DNA from: Arachis hypogaea
Taxonomy: Eukaryota; Streptophyta; Magnoliopsida; Fabales; Fabaceae
Direction of reading: 5' to 3'
Assembly: GCF_003086295.3 (NCBI RefSeq)
Contig: NC_092040.1
Coordinates: forward strand, 59,561,559-59,625,558
DNA: 64,000 bases
Shown here: in pieces, positions 53,942 to 64,000 of the stretch
How positions within the stretch are numbered: the first letter of the stretch is position 1
Layout: every line of letters starts with the position of its first letter
Notes under the pieces: generated by a model
Database searches by the model: none
What the model was told of the DNA's origin: nothing
Seen by the model: only the letters and a program-made list of their open reading frames with translations
Position numbers and translations under genes: made by a program

Positions 53942-55090
53942 TTAGTGGCGTCTTCTTCTTGAAGGACCAACAATGTCCTTAAGCTCTTCTATGTCCCTTC
54001 CTTGCCTTTGTTGCTCCTCCTTCATTGCTCTTTGATCTTCTCTTATTTCATCGAGAATGATGGAGTGCTCTTGATGTTCCACCCTTAATTGTTCAACATT
54101 GTGGCTTAAATCTTCTAAGGAGGTGTTGAGTTGTTCCCAATAGTTGTTGGGAGGAAAGTGCATCCCTTGAGGCATCTCAGGGATTTCTTGATGATGGGCT
54201 TCCTCATGCATCTCTTGAGAACCGTGAAGGGTCTCTCTTGCTTGCTCCATCATCTTCTTGGTGATGGGCTTATCCTCTTCAATGGAGATGTCTCCTTCTA
54301 TGATAACTCCAGCTGAGTAACATAGATGGCAAATAAGGTGAGGAAAAGCTAGCCTTGCCATGGTGGAGGGCTTGTCGGCTATTTTGTAGATTTCATTGGA
54401 GATGACCTCATGAACTTCTACTTCCTCTCCAATCATGATGCTATGAATCATGATGGCCCGATCCACAGTAACTTCAGATCGGTTGCTAGTAGGAATGATG
54501 GAGCGTTGAATGAACTCCAACCATCCTCTAGCCACAGGCTTGAGGTCCAGTCTTCTTAGTTGAACTGGCTTGCCTTTGGAGTCTCTCTTCCATTGAGCTC
54601 CTTCCACACATATGTCCGTAAGGACTTGGTCCAACCTTTGATTAAAGTTGACCCTTCTAGTGTAGGGTCGTTCATCTCCTTGCATCATGGGCAAGTGAAA
54701 CGCCAACCTCACATTTTCCGGACTAAAATCTAAGTATTTCCCCCGAACCATTGTGAGATAATTCTTTGGATTCGGGTTCATACTTTGATCATGGTTCCTA
54801 GTGATCCATGCATTGGCATAGAACTCTTGAACCATTAAGATTCCGACTTGTTGCATGGGGTTGGTTAAGACTTCCCAACCTCTTCTTCGGATTTCATGTC
54901 GGATCTCCGGGTACTCATTTTTCTTGAGCTTGAAAGGGACCTCAGGGATCACCTTCTTCTTTGCCACAACATCATAGAAGTGGTCTTGATGGCTCTTGGA
55001 GATGAATCTTTCCATCTCCCATGACTCGGAGGTGGAAGCTTTTGTCTTCCCTTTTCCTTTTCTAGAGGATTCTCCGGCCTTAGGTGCCAT
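53942..55090 (-). CDS. Element K ORF2, intact putative plant transposon-type protein
   Basis: 382 residues, start chosen at ATG 55090 because it matches the starts of A ORF2 (MAPKAGESSRKGKGKTKAST) and lies after the CT-rich leader; the longer upstream frame is leader sequence. Order: basic N-terminus (residues 8-18), MERFISKSHQDHFYDVVAKK, VQEFYANAWITRNHDQSMNP, LAFHLPMMQ, DICVEGAQWKRDS, GWLEFIQRSIIPTSNRSEVT, then a coiled-coil-like C-terminus (about 300-370: VEQLRVEHQEHSIILDEIRE) ending in a basic SRRRRH. It is the only uninterrupted ORF2 of this subtype here; the A copies each carry stops. Function unknown. Confidence 0.8.
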   Translation of the reverse strand: MAPKAGESSRKGKGKTKASTSESWEMERFISKSHQDHFYDVVAKKKVIPEVPFKLKKNEYPEIRHEIRRRGWEVLTNPMQQVGILMVQEFYANAWITRNHDQSMNPNPKNYLTMVRGKYLDFSPENVRLAFHLPMMQGDERPYTRRVNFNQRLDQVLTDICVEGAQWKRDSKGKPVQLRRLDLKPVARGWLEFIQRSIIPTSNRSEVTVDRAIMIHSIMIGEEVEVHEVISNEIYKIADKPSTMARLAFPHLICHLCYSAGVIIEGDISIEEDKPITKKMMEQARETLHGSQEMHEEAHHQEIPEMPQGMHFPPNNYWEQLNTSLEDLSHNVEQLRVEHQEHSIILDEIREDQRAMKEEQQRQGRDIEELKDIVGPSRRRRH

Positions 55091-55129
55091 TGATGGTAGT
55101 GGAAAACAAAAAAGATTGTGCTTTGACCA

Positions 55130-55291
55130 CACCAAACTTAAAATATTTCTCGTCCTCGAGCAATAGAAGAAAGAAGAGAAGAAGAAGAAGAAGAGAATAT
55201 GGTAGAGAGGGAGAGATGTAGGTTCGGCCAAGGTGAAGAAGAGGGGGTTGTGTTGTGTGAAAACGAAGTAGAATGGAAGGGTATATATAGG
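55130..55291 (-). promoter_or_regulatory. Putative internal promoter and weak AGGA hairpin of K
   Basis: On the minus strand CTATATATA (55283-55291), then a CT-rich leader, CTCG-AGGA-CGAG (55149-55160, only 4 bp of stem left) and TTAAGTTTGGTGTGG, then the ORF2 ATG at 55090. Same arrangement as in both A copies. Confidence 0.55.
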
Positions 55292-55619
55292 GAGAGGGGG
55301 AGTGTATGTTCGGCCATTTAGGGTGGGAATGGGTGGGAAAATGGTTTTGAATTTTTGAAGGTAGATGGGGTTTACGGGGAAGAGTGGATGGATGTGAGTG
55401 GTGAAGGGGGTGATTGGAAAGAGGGATTGAGGTGATTGGTGAAGAGTGTTGGGAAGTGTGACATGGGGAATACTCATCACAAAATAGGATTAGGAGGTAA
55501 GGTGGGAATATAGTAGGTGGGGATCCTGTGCGGTCCACAGATCCTGAGGTGATCCTGTGGGGTCCACAGATCCTGAGGTGTCAAGGAATTTCATCCCTGC
55601 ACCAAATAGGCATGTAAAA

Positions 55620-55860
55620 TGCATTTGCACACTATTCTGGCGTTTAAACGCCGTGTGGTGCACATTCTGGGCGTTCAACGCCTATGTAAAGCATGTTTCT
55701 GGCGTTGAACGCCAGTTTCATGCTTGTTACTAGCGTTCAGTGCCAGCTTTTCTTCTCTAGGCACATTCTTGGCGTTCAGCGCCAGAATGTTGCTTGTTTC
55801 TGGCGTTTAGCGCCAGGTTGATGCTCTGTTCTGGCGTTGAACGCCAGCCTGTGCTTCCTC
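55620..55860 (-). repeat. Palindromic GGCGTT/AACGCC array of K
   Basis: About eight units such as TGGCGTTGAACGCCAG, TGGCGTTTAGCGCCAG and TTGGCGTTCAGCGCCAG, spaced 20-35 bp, between the post-ORF1 position and the ORF2 leader. Confidence 0.85.
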
Positions 55861-56031
55861 CAGGGTGTGATTTTTCTTCTGCTGTTTTTGATTCTGTTTT
55901 TAATTTTTCTTCATGATCATGTACCTAATAAAACACAAAATAAAAATAAAATAATATAAAATAAAAATTAGATAAAATTGTGTTGCCTCTCAACAAACGC
56001 TTTTTTAATGTCAATAGCTTGACAGTGGCTC

Positions 56032-56769
56032 TCATGGAGCCACAAGGTGATCAGGTCCATGTTGTATAGTCCCAACACCAAACTTAGAGTTTGGATATGG
56101 GATCTTAACACCAAACTTAGAGTTTGGTTGTTGCCTCACAACACCAAGCTTAGAGTTTGACTGTGGGGGCTCTTCTTGACTCTGAACTGAGAGAAGCTCT
56201 TCATGCTTACTCTCTTTTGTCACAGAGGGATGGCCATGTGCCTTAAACACAAGGTAGTCCCCATTCAATTGAAGGACTAATTCACCTCTGTTGACATCTA
56301 TCATAGCTCCTGCTGTGGCTAGGAAAGGTCTTCCAAGGATGATGCATTCATCCTCTTCCTTCCTAGTGTCTAAGATTATGAAATCAGCAGGGATGTAAAG
56401 GCCTTCAACCTTTACTAACATGTCCTCTACTATTCCATAAGCTTGTCTCAATGACTTGTCTGCCAATTGTAATGCGAACAAGGCAGGTTGTACCTCAATG
56501 ATCCCCAACTTCTCCATTACAGAGAGTGGCATAAGATTTATCCCTGACCCTAGATCACATAGAGCTTTTTCAAAGGTCATGGTGCCTATGGTACAAGGTA
56601 TTAAGAACTTGCCAGGATCTTGTTTCTTTTGAGGTAGAGTTTTCTGAATCCCAGTATCTAGTTCACTAATGAGCAAGGGAGGTTCACTTTCCCAAGTCTC
56701 ATTACCAAACAACTTGGCATTCAGCTTCATGATAGCTCCTAAATATTGAGCAACTTGCTCTCCAGTCAC
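56032..56769 (-). CDS. Element K aspartic protease region (gag-pro, no pol)
   Basis: 245 residues on the minus strand. Catalytic motif DLGSG (LCDLGSGINLMPLSVMEKLG) and second motif ILGRPFLATAGAMIDV identify a retropepsin-like protease. The C-terminus has three SNSKLGV/PNSKFGV repeats encoded by PPT-like CTAAGTTTGGTGTTG DNA, and it ends at HLVAP. It is in frame with the upstream gag piece apart from one TAA at 56770-56772, so both were one gag-pro ORF. No RT follows: the next features are a decayed stem-loop (GTTG-AGAGG-CAAC, 55982-55994) and the palindromic spacer. Confidence 0.85.
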   Translation of the reverse strand: MTGEQVAQYLGAIMKLNAKLFGNETWESEPPLLISELDTGIQKTLPQKKQDPGKFLIPCTIGTMTFEKALCDLGSGINLMPLSVMEKLGIIEVQPALFALQLADKSLRQAYGIVEDMLVKVEGLYIPADFIILDTRKEEDECIILGRPFLATAGAMIDVNRGELVLQLNGDYLVFKAHGHPSVTKESKHEELLSVQSQEEPPQSNSKLGVVRQQPNSKFGVKIPYPNSKFGVGTIQHGPDHLVAP

Positions 56770-56772
56770 ATC

Positions 56773-57393
56773 TTAATCCTCTTCAGAGGAAGAATAGTCT
56801 TCAGAGCTCATGAATGGCAGAAGGAGATTTAATGGAATCTCTTTGGTCTCTGTATGAGCCTCAGATTCCTTTGGATCCTTAATAGGAAACTCCTTCTTGC
56901 TTGAAGGACGTCCCAGGAGGTCTTCCTCACTAGGATTTTCGTCCTCCTCCTCCCTTGTGCATTCGGCCACATTGATCACATCAATGGCCTTGCACTCTCC
57001 TTTTGGATTCTCTTCTGTATTGCTTGGGAGAATACTGGGAGGAGTTTGAATGACTTTCTTACTCAGCTGGCCCACTTGTGCCTCCAGATTTCTGATGGAG
57101 GATCTTGTTTCATTCATGAAACTGAAAGTGGCCTTTGACAGATCAGAGACTAGATTGGCTAAATTAGAAGTGTTTTGTTCAGAATTCTCTGTCTGTTGCT
57201 GAGAAGATGATGGATATGGCTTGCTATTGCTCAGCCTATTACGTCCACCATTGTTAAAGCCTTGTTGAGGCTTTTGTTGATCCTTCCATGAGAAATTTGG
57301 ATGATTTCTCCATGATGAGTTATAGTTGTTTCCATAAGGTTCACCCATGTAATTAACCTCTGCCATGGCAGGGTTCTCAGGATCATAAGTTGT
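56773..57393 (-). pseudogene. Element K gag, C-terminal part fused to the LTR
   Basis: Starts abruptly at the LTR junction with TTYDPENPAMAEVNYMGEPY. Asn/Gln-rich, WRNHPNFSWKDQQ-type zinc-knuckle-less stretch, a helical segment (LVSDLSKATFSFMNETRSSI, RNLEAQVGQLSKKV) and an acidic tail ending SSSEED before a TAA. No capsid domain remains. The open frame's leading residues MISYKYKETNFEDHNF come from the LTR and are not gag. Confidence 0.8.
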
Positions 57394-59086
57394 GAAATTG
57401 TGATCCTCAAAGTTGGTCTCTTTGTATTTGTATGAAATCAAAAATACCCCAAAGAGATCATGGTGTGATAAATTGGGATCTTAATAATCCCTGGTGTGAT
57501 CATAACTCCGTTCAACTTAACCAGCAAGTGTACTAGGTCTCAAAGTAATACCTTACATGAGTAAGGGTCGATCCCACAGAGATTGTTGGTATGAAGCAAG
57601 CTATGGTCACCTTGTAAATCTCAGTTAGGCAGCTTAAATTTGTTTATGATGAGTTCAAAAATTAATAATAAATAGAAAATAAAAAGGATAGAAATACTTA
57701 TGTAAATCAATAGTGGAAATTTCAGATAGCCGTATGGAGATGCTGTGCTCCTCTTGAATCTCTACTTTCTTATTACATTCATCCAATCCTTCTTACTCCT
57801 TTCCATGGCAAGCTGCATGTAGGGCATCACCATTGTCAATGGCTACATCCCATCCTCTCAGTGAAAATGGTCCTATGCTCTGTCACAGCACGGCTAATCA
57901 TCTGTCGGTTCTCAATCAGGTTGGAATAGAATCCCTTGATTCTTTTGCGTTTGTCATCACGCCCAGCCTTCAGGAGTTTGAAGCTTGTCACAGTCATTCA
58001 ATCCTAGAATCCTACTCGAAATACCATAGACAAGGTTTAGACTTTCCGGATCCTCATGAATTCCGCCATCTATCTAGCTTATACCACGAATATTCTGTTA
58101 GGGAATCTAAGAGATATGTGCCCAGTCTAGAGTATAACAGAAGTGGTTGTCAGTCACGCACGTTCATAGATGAGAATGATGATGAGTGTCACAGATCATC
58201 ACATTCATCAAAGTGGTGTTCAACGTATATCTTGGAATAAGAATAAAAGAGAATTGAATAGAAAGTAATAGTAATTGTATTGAAACTTGAGGTACAGTAG
58301 AGCTCCACACCCTTAATCTATGGTGTGCAGAAACTCCACTGTTGAAAATACATAAGTGAAAGGTTCAGGCATGGCCGAATGGCCAGCCCCCTGAATGATC
58401 AAGAGACCGAATGATCAAAGACTACAAAGTCAAAAGATTAAACTGTCAAAAGATGTCTAATACAATAGTAACTTATCCTATTTATACTAGACTAGCTACT
58501 AGGGTTTACATGAGTGAGTAATTGATGTATAAATCCACTTCCGGGGCCCACTTGGTGTATGCTTGGGCTGAGCTTGATCTATCCACGAGCCGAGGCTTTT
58601 CTTGGAGTTGAACTCCAAGTTATAACGTGTTTTGGGCGTTCAACTCCGGATCATGACGTGTTTCTGGCGTTTAACTCCAGACAGCAGCATGTACTTGGCG
58701 TTCAACGCCAAGTTACGTTGTCAATTTCCGAATAAAGTATGAACTATTATATATTGCTGGAAAGCTCTGAATGTCTACTTTCCAACACCGTTAAGAACGC
58801 GCTATTTGGAGTTCTATAGCTCCAGAAAATCCATTTCGAGTGCAGGGAGGTCAGATTCCAACAGCATCAGCAGTCCTTTTGTCAGCCTTTTTTCAGAGTT
58901 TTGCTCAAGTCCCTCAATTTCAGCCAAAAATTACCTGAAATCACAGAAAAACACACAAACTCATAGTAAAGTCTAGAAATGTGAATTTAACATAAAAACT
59001 AATGAAAACATCCCTAAAAGTAGCTTGAACTTACTAAAAACTACCTAAAAACAATGCCAAAAGGCGTATAAATTATCCGCTCATCA
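57394..59086 (-). repeat. Element K 5' LTR (end deleted)
   Basis: 1693 bp on the minus strand from TGATGAGCGG (59086) to GATCACAATTTC (57394). The final eight bases present in the 3' LTR are missing, with the PBS and leader. TATA box on the minus strand at 58479-58486, palindromic units 58610-58720, U5 hairpin 57551-57566. It is colinear with 51127-52820. Confidence 0.88.
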
Positions 59087-59091
59087 GTCAT

Positions 59092-61314
59092 CTTATTCTA
59101 GTTGGACGAGCATTTTTCACTAGTTTTTAGTAGGTTTTATGCACTTTCTTGAGCAAGAATTAAGCAATTGGATTGGAAATTCATGCATCTCCTAAGTCAA
59201 GTAAACATGCTTGTTTATGTGCTTTTTCATAAGGTTTTGTACTACTTTTAATAGATGTTATGAATGATGCAAAGTCCTCATGATTATAGCAAACTTTAAG
59301 GCATTTTGTTTGATTGATTGTAGGAGACAGTGAGGCAAGAAAGAAGCATGAAAGAAGCGGAAAAAGCAGAGGAAGAAGCAAAGTAGTGGAAGTAACGTTG
59401 GTAGCCAAGTTGGCCCACCAACGTTACCTCAAACGTGGGGAAAGAGTTGAGCTTTAATGCCAACGTTGGAGGGAATGTTGGCAAGCCAACGTTACCCCCA
59501 ACGTTTCTAATAAATGTGCTTTCTGGAAAATGGAAAAATTGTAGCGACGCATACGCATGCTATGCGCGCACGCGTGGATTTGAATTTTTGACAATCCACG
59601 CACACGCGTAAGTTACGTGCACGCATGGATAGGCCAACGTTGGCACTCTAACATTGAGTCAAACGCTGATGCCAACGTGTGCGATCTGAGTTCCAAAATC
59701 TCAATTTTGAAAAAGTGTATCGACATGCACGAACATACAGCGCGTACGCGTAAGCTGATATTTAGATAATTCACGCGCACGCGTATGGTACGCACACGCA
59801 TGGATAGAGCAACATTTAAGGGATCGTTGCCACTCAAACGCTGGGTCCAACACCTTCGAAAAACTTTTAAATATGGAATTGGGGGATTTGCATCCACGCA
59901 CACGCGCAGGTTACGCGCACGCGTGGATGTGTTTTCTGACCCTAAACGCGCAAAAGCGCAGGACACGCAAATGCGTAGAGTAGTATTTTGCACCATCCAA
60001 ATGTTGATGATAGCAACCAGAATCCATTTTTCACAAGGACGTTTGACTCAACGTTTGCCCAAAAACGTTGACTCCAACTTCAATACTAGAAAGGCACAAT
60101 TGACACACTCCCCTCCTCAATTGGTTTAGGCGCCAATCCAATCAACTCCAACAAAGATCAGGAGGCCCAATCCAAGAACCTGAAGGCTCAATTGAACGTG
60201 TATAAATAGAGAAGAATTTGATTTAATTAGGAGCTAGCTAGTCAGTAGGAAAATTTGAGCATAGAGAGTTAGTTAAATCTGAATTTGTAGTTTCCTTCTG
60301 CAATTTTCTTTTGCATTTCTCTGTAATTTTCTAGATCCTGGTTTTACTTGAGCTATGATGAAGTAAACCCCAATTTCATTAGGGGGACGAGCTCTATTGT
60401 AATTCCAATAAATCAATGAAAATATTCTTCTTCTCAATTCAATTCTGTAGCTATTGGATATATTCTGTTTTTATTTAGAATTCTTCACTTTAGAAGGGTG
60501 TTAAATTCAATTGAATGCTTGTGTGAGCCTCAGAAGGAGAATCACTTGCATTAGATTGGAGCTCTATCCTTCACTACTCTCTTGATCAACACCATTTGGG
60601 AGGAATTGAGATCTTGAGAGTTAGTGTGGCTTATGGATGAGAGGTTTGCACTTAACCTCTTCTCATGACAATTAGATGAAGGAATTGGCAAGATTGATTG
60701 TGATTAGACAGATTGAATTGCCAAGGAATTGGGATCTAATCAATTTTAATCCGCTATAGATCTACTCATATGATTGAGAAAAGAGTTGAGACTCAATTGA
60801 TTCATGAAGGATGACAATATCTCCAATACCTAATTAATCATTTTCTTTGAATTTCTTCCATTAGATCTCTTGATTTCACTGCAATTTATATTGTCCAGTT
60901 CTGTTTCAATTTCCAGCACCCAATTCCCTTTATAATTCATGCAATTTAAGTTTCCTTATCATTTAATCTCCTGCACTTTTAATTTCTTGCACTCTAAGAT
61001 TCAGTTATTTACCTTTTTTGCAATTTAAGATTCAGTTCTTTTAGTTTCTTGCACTTTAAGTTTCAGCAATTTAAGTTTCATGCCATTTAAGTTTCAGTTA
61101 ATTTACTTCCAGCATTTAAATTTTCTACAATTTAACTTTTGTCAATCACAAATCACTCAAATCATTACTTTTTAGCATAACTAAATTCATCACCCAACTA
61201 AAATTGCTTGATCCATCAATCCCTGTGGGATCGACCTCACTCCTGTGAGTTATTACTTGATGCGACCCGGTACACTTGCCGGTTAGTTTGTGTGGAATCG
61301 TTTTTCCCTCATCA
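59092..61314 (+). repeat. Element J 3' LTR, main part
   Basis: 2223 bp after K (2237 with the 14 bp at 51105). It has AACGTTGG/CCAACGTT palindromes and CG-rich ACGCGCACGCGTGG units (59395-60075), a TATA box TATAAATAG (60201-60209), a GGGGGACGAGCTCTATTG stretch, and the U5 hairpin CTCAC-TCCT-GTGAG (61236-61249). It ends CCCTCATCA at 61314. Similar in length and design to solo LTR H. Confidence 0.82.
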
Positions 61315-62595
61315 ACGCCTCGCCCACGCATACGTGTGGCATCCAAATTTTCATGCTCCCATACAAATTCCAGAGAGTTGTGCGCGTTTTGGGCTGGAGT
61401 TGTGGCTTTAGCACAAAATCCACCCAAGCGTACGCGTCACGGCACCCGTACGCGTCCCCTCTCTCTGTTTGTCCAGCACGCGTATGCGTGACCCTGCCCT
61501 GTTTCACCACCCTTCTTTTCTTCTCTTCTTTCCATTCCTTTCCTTCTTCTCTCTTCTCTTTTTTTCTTTCCACCCTTCAACTATCATCCAACACTACCAA
61601 TCACCATCTATCACACATTTCTTTTAGTTAGTTTATTAGTTAGTTATTTAGTTAGTTTAATTTTTGTTCAATTTTCTGTTTTTCATTATAGATGTTGGAT
61701 TATTAATCTTGTTTGCTATCTATTGCTGCTAATTATTAATGAGATGTTATTTTAACATCATTGTTGTTAATATTCATTGTTGGATTCTTTGTTGAGGTTA
61801 TATTTTGCTACTTCGTTTTGAGTTTTTCATATTTAACATTTTTGAATACCATTATACCAAGTACATGTGACATTGCCTTCAAGCTTTCCAAATCTTTTGA
61901 ATTGCATGTTTTGTCCACCATGTAATTTAAAGCATTGCATTATGATTAGGCAATAGTGTATTATCAATGCATTTTTTTGTTAGAATCAATGCATAGGTGT
62001 CATGAATCAAATAGGAAATGCATGAATATGTAAGAAAAAAAAGTGAAGAATGGGTAGTTAGAATAGTTTGAACTTGTATAGGTCATTATATAGTTAGGTG
62101 GGGAAGTCTATGCTAATCAAAGATTCAAATCCTAGTCCACTTAACCATAAATGATCCCACCTTGACCCTAACCCCATTACAACCTAAATGAAAGACCTCA
62201 TGATGAATGTATGCATGCATTAAATAAGTGTTGATTGTTAGAAGAAAATCAAATTTTGGAAAGCTTGATTAGAAGAGAATCGAGTGAATTGACCCTTAAA
62301 CACTTGAGTGAATGGAGCGGATACACATATCCGGTGAGGGTTCAAAAGTTCAAATCACATGTGTTCACCCATATTATCTATATTCTTGCAAGTTTAAATT
62401 CTTCTTGACAATTCAATACAATTGTGGTTTGGAATTAATTCCTATTACCTAGCCTTGTGCTTACACATGCTCTCTTGGCAATTTGATATGTTTGAATTAA
62501 GCATTTGCATTTATTTTAGGAAGTTGCATTTAGATAGGACTCATATAGTTTAGTTGCATTCAATAAATGTCATAACCCTTAGTTCCTTCTTATTT
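61315..62595 (+). mobile_element. Element L: internally deleted C-type element fragment
   Basis: Begins in a CG-rich array (ACGCATACGTGTGG, ACGCGTCACGG, ACGCGTATGCGTG), continues as a CT-rich leader (61490-61620) and T-rich intron-like sequence, and then jumps near 61980 to the C 3' untranslated region (matching 24805-25410). ORF2 is therefore deleted. The match stops at CTTATTT (62595), a few bases before the hairpin/PPT of C, where plastid DNA begins. J is inserted at its left border (candidate duplication ACGCC at 61315-61319, left partner not in the window). Short frames at 61146-61631 are repeat artefacts. Confidence 0.75.
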
Positions 62596-62803
62596 GAAAC
62601 ACTTTGGTAGTGCTCTTTGATTGTAATAAAAATCAAAAATCAGAGCACAGGGAATCATCTTCTTATTCTTTCTGTCAAGAAAAAAGATGGTAGACTAACT
62701 GATCGAAATATCAGTTAATGAAAAAGCCCAATGCAAAAAAGATGCATGTTGAGTTTTTTAAACAATTCAAATCATTTTTCTAATAAACAGTTTGATTTGT
62801 TTT
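62596..62803 (+). other. trnV-UAC: trnV-UAC group II intron, 3' part
   Basis: Ends with a domain V-like hairpin (AGCCCAATGCA/TGCATGTTGAGTT, about 62724-62757, with the AGC triad) and a domain VI-like stem (CAAATCA/TGATTTG, about 62768-62799, containing a bulged-A region). These are the splicing-critical last domains. The 5' exon and most of the intron are absent. Confidence 0.7.
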
Positions 62804-62840
62804 ACCGAGAAGGTCTACGGTTCGAGTCCGTATAGCCCTA
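62804..62840 (+). tRNA. trnV-UAC: trnV-UAC 3' exon (fragment)
   Basis: ACCGAGAAGGTCTACGG followed by TTCGAGTCCGTATAGCCCTA gives the 3' side of the anticodon arm, variable loop, T-arm and acceptor strand of plastid tRNA-Val (UAC). Without the 5' exon it cannot make a tRNA. Confidence 0.88.
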
Positions 62841-62935
62841 CCCTAAGATAATAATATATATATTTCTATTTCTTGTTAAATATACTCACAAATTGAGTAT
62901 CTAATATATCGCATTTATTAGTATTCTAGATTTAG

Positions 62936-64000
<1,065 letters not shown>

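Larger units (their letters stand above)
51119..59086 (-). mobile_element. Element K: non-autonomous Ty3-gypsy-like element (gag-protease plus ORF2)
   Basis: 7968 bp on the minus strand with target duplication GTCAT (51114-51118, 59087-59091). LTRs 57394-59086 (5') and 51119-52820 (3'). Coding: partial gag 57393-56773, protease 56769-56032, ORF2 55090-53942. There is no RT, RNase H or integrase. The 5' LTR runs directly into the middle of gag: the last LTR bases, PBS, leader and gag N-terminus are missing. LTRs differ at more sites than those of C, so K is older. Same type as A. Confidence 0.92.

Overview
The window is plant nuclear intergenic DNA, almost certainly from a legume and probably Arachis (peanut or a wild relative). 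That assignment rests on LTRs beginning TGATGAGCGG, on the many GGCGTT..AACGCC palindromes and on the Ty3-gypsy elements that carry them. It is inference from memory, not a database match. I see no host protein gene. Every stretch can be assigned to LTR retrotransposons nested in one another, except the last 1.4 kb, which is a rearranged plastid DNA insertion.

The element names A to L and X are mine. Left to right: 1-285 is the 3' end of a gag-protease gene (A, + strand). It is split by B (286-15444, autonomous Ty3-gypsy, TSD CCCAC), which is itself split by solo LTR H (8789-11007, - strand, TSD ATGAC). A resumes at 15445 and is split again by C (16867-26907, TSD CCCCT, LTRs with only six differences in 1459 bp). 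A continues to an LTR at 28747-30335 that is a recombinant: A-type at its start, B-type at its end. A second copy of the A tail follows (30336-33585), then A's 3' LTR (33586-35189). A lies inside ORF2 of D (+ strand), whose 3' LTR ends at 38340. D lies inside the pol gene of F (- strand, 38341-42747). A truncated D-type LTR (X, 42748-43302) sits in the 3' LTR of G (- strand, 43303-49235). G interrupts ORF2 of J (+ strand). J's 3' LTR is split after 14 bp by K (51119-59086, - strand, TSD GTCAT) and ends at 61314 inside L, a deleted relative of C. L is cut at about 62596 by plastid DNA holding the 3' end of trnV-UAC, psbZ, and the start of a 550-bp tandem duplication.

Two kinds of element are present. 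B and F encode Gag-protease-RT-RNase H-integrase. A and K encode only Gag-protease. C, D, G, J and L show no pol in the parts present (only C is complete here). A, B, C, D, G, J and K share a second reading frame (ORF2) between the first ORF and the 3' LTR. Where it is long enough to judge, it resembles the 'putative plant transposon protein' family often found in non-autonomous plant retroelements. B, C and G share a tRNA-Asp primer binding site (G with one mismatch). Several elements also share three small stem-loops: one in the LTR U5 region, one just after ORF1, and one with an AGGA loop beside the polypurine tract that is repeated near ORF2. Stem sequences differ between families while base pairing is kept. 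These shared signals are the most interesting content of the window.
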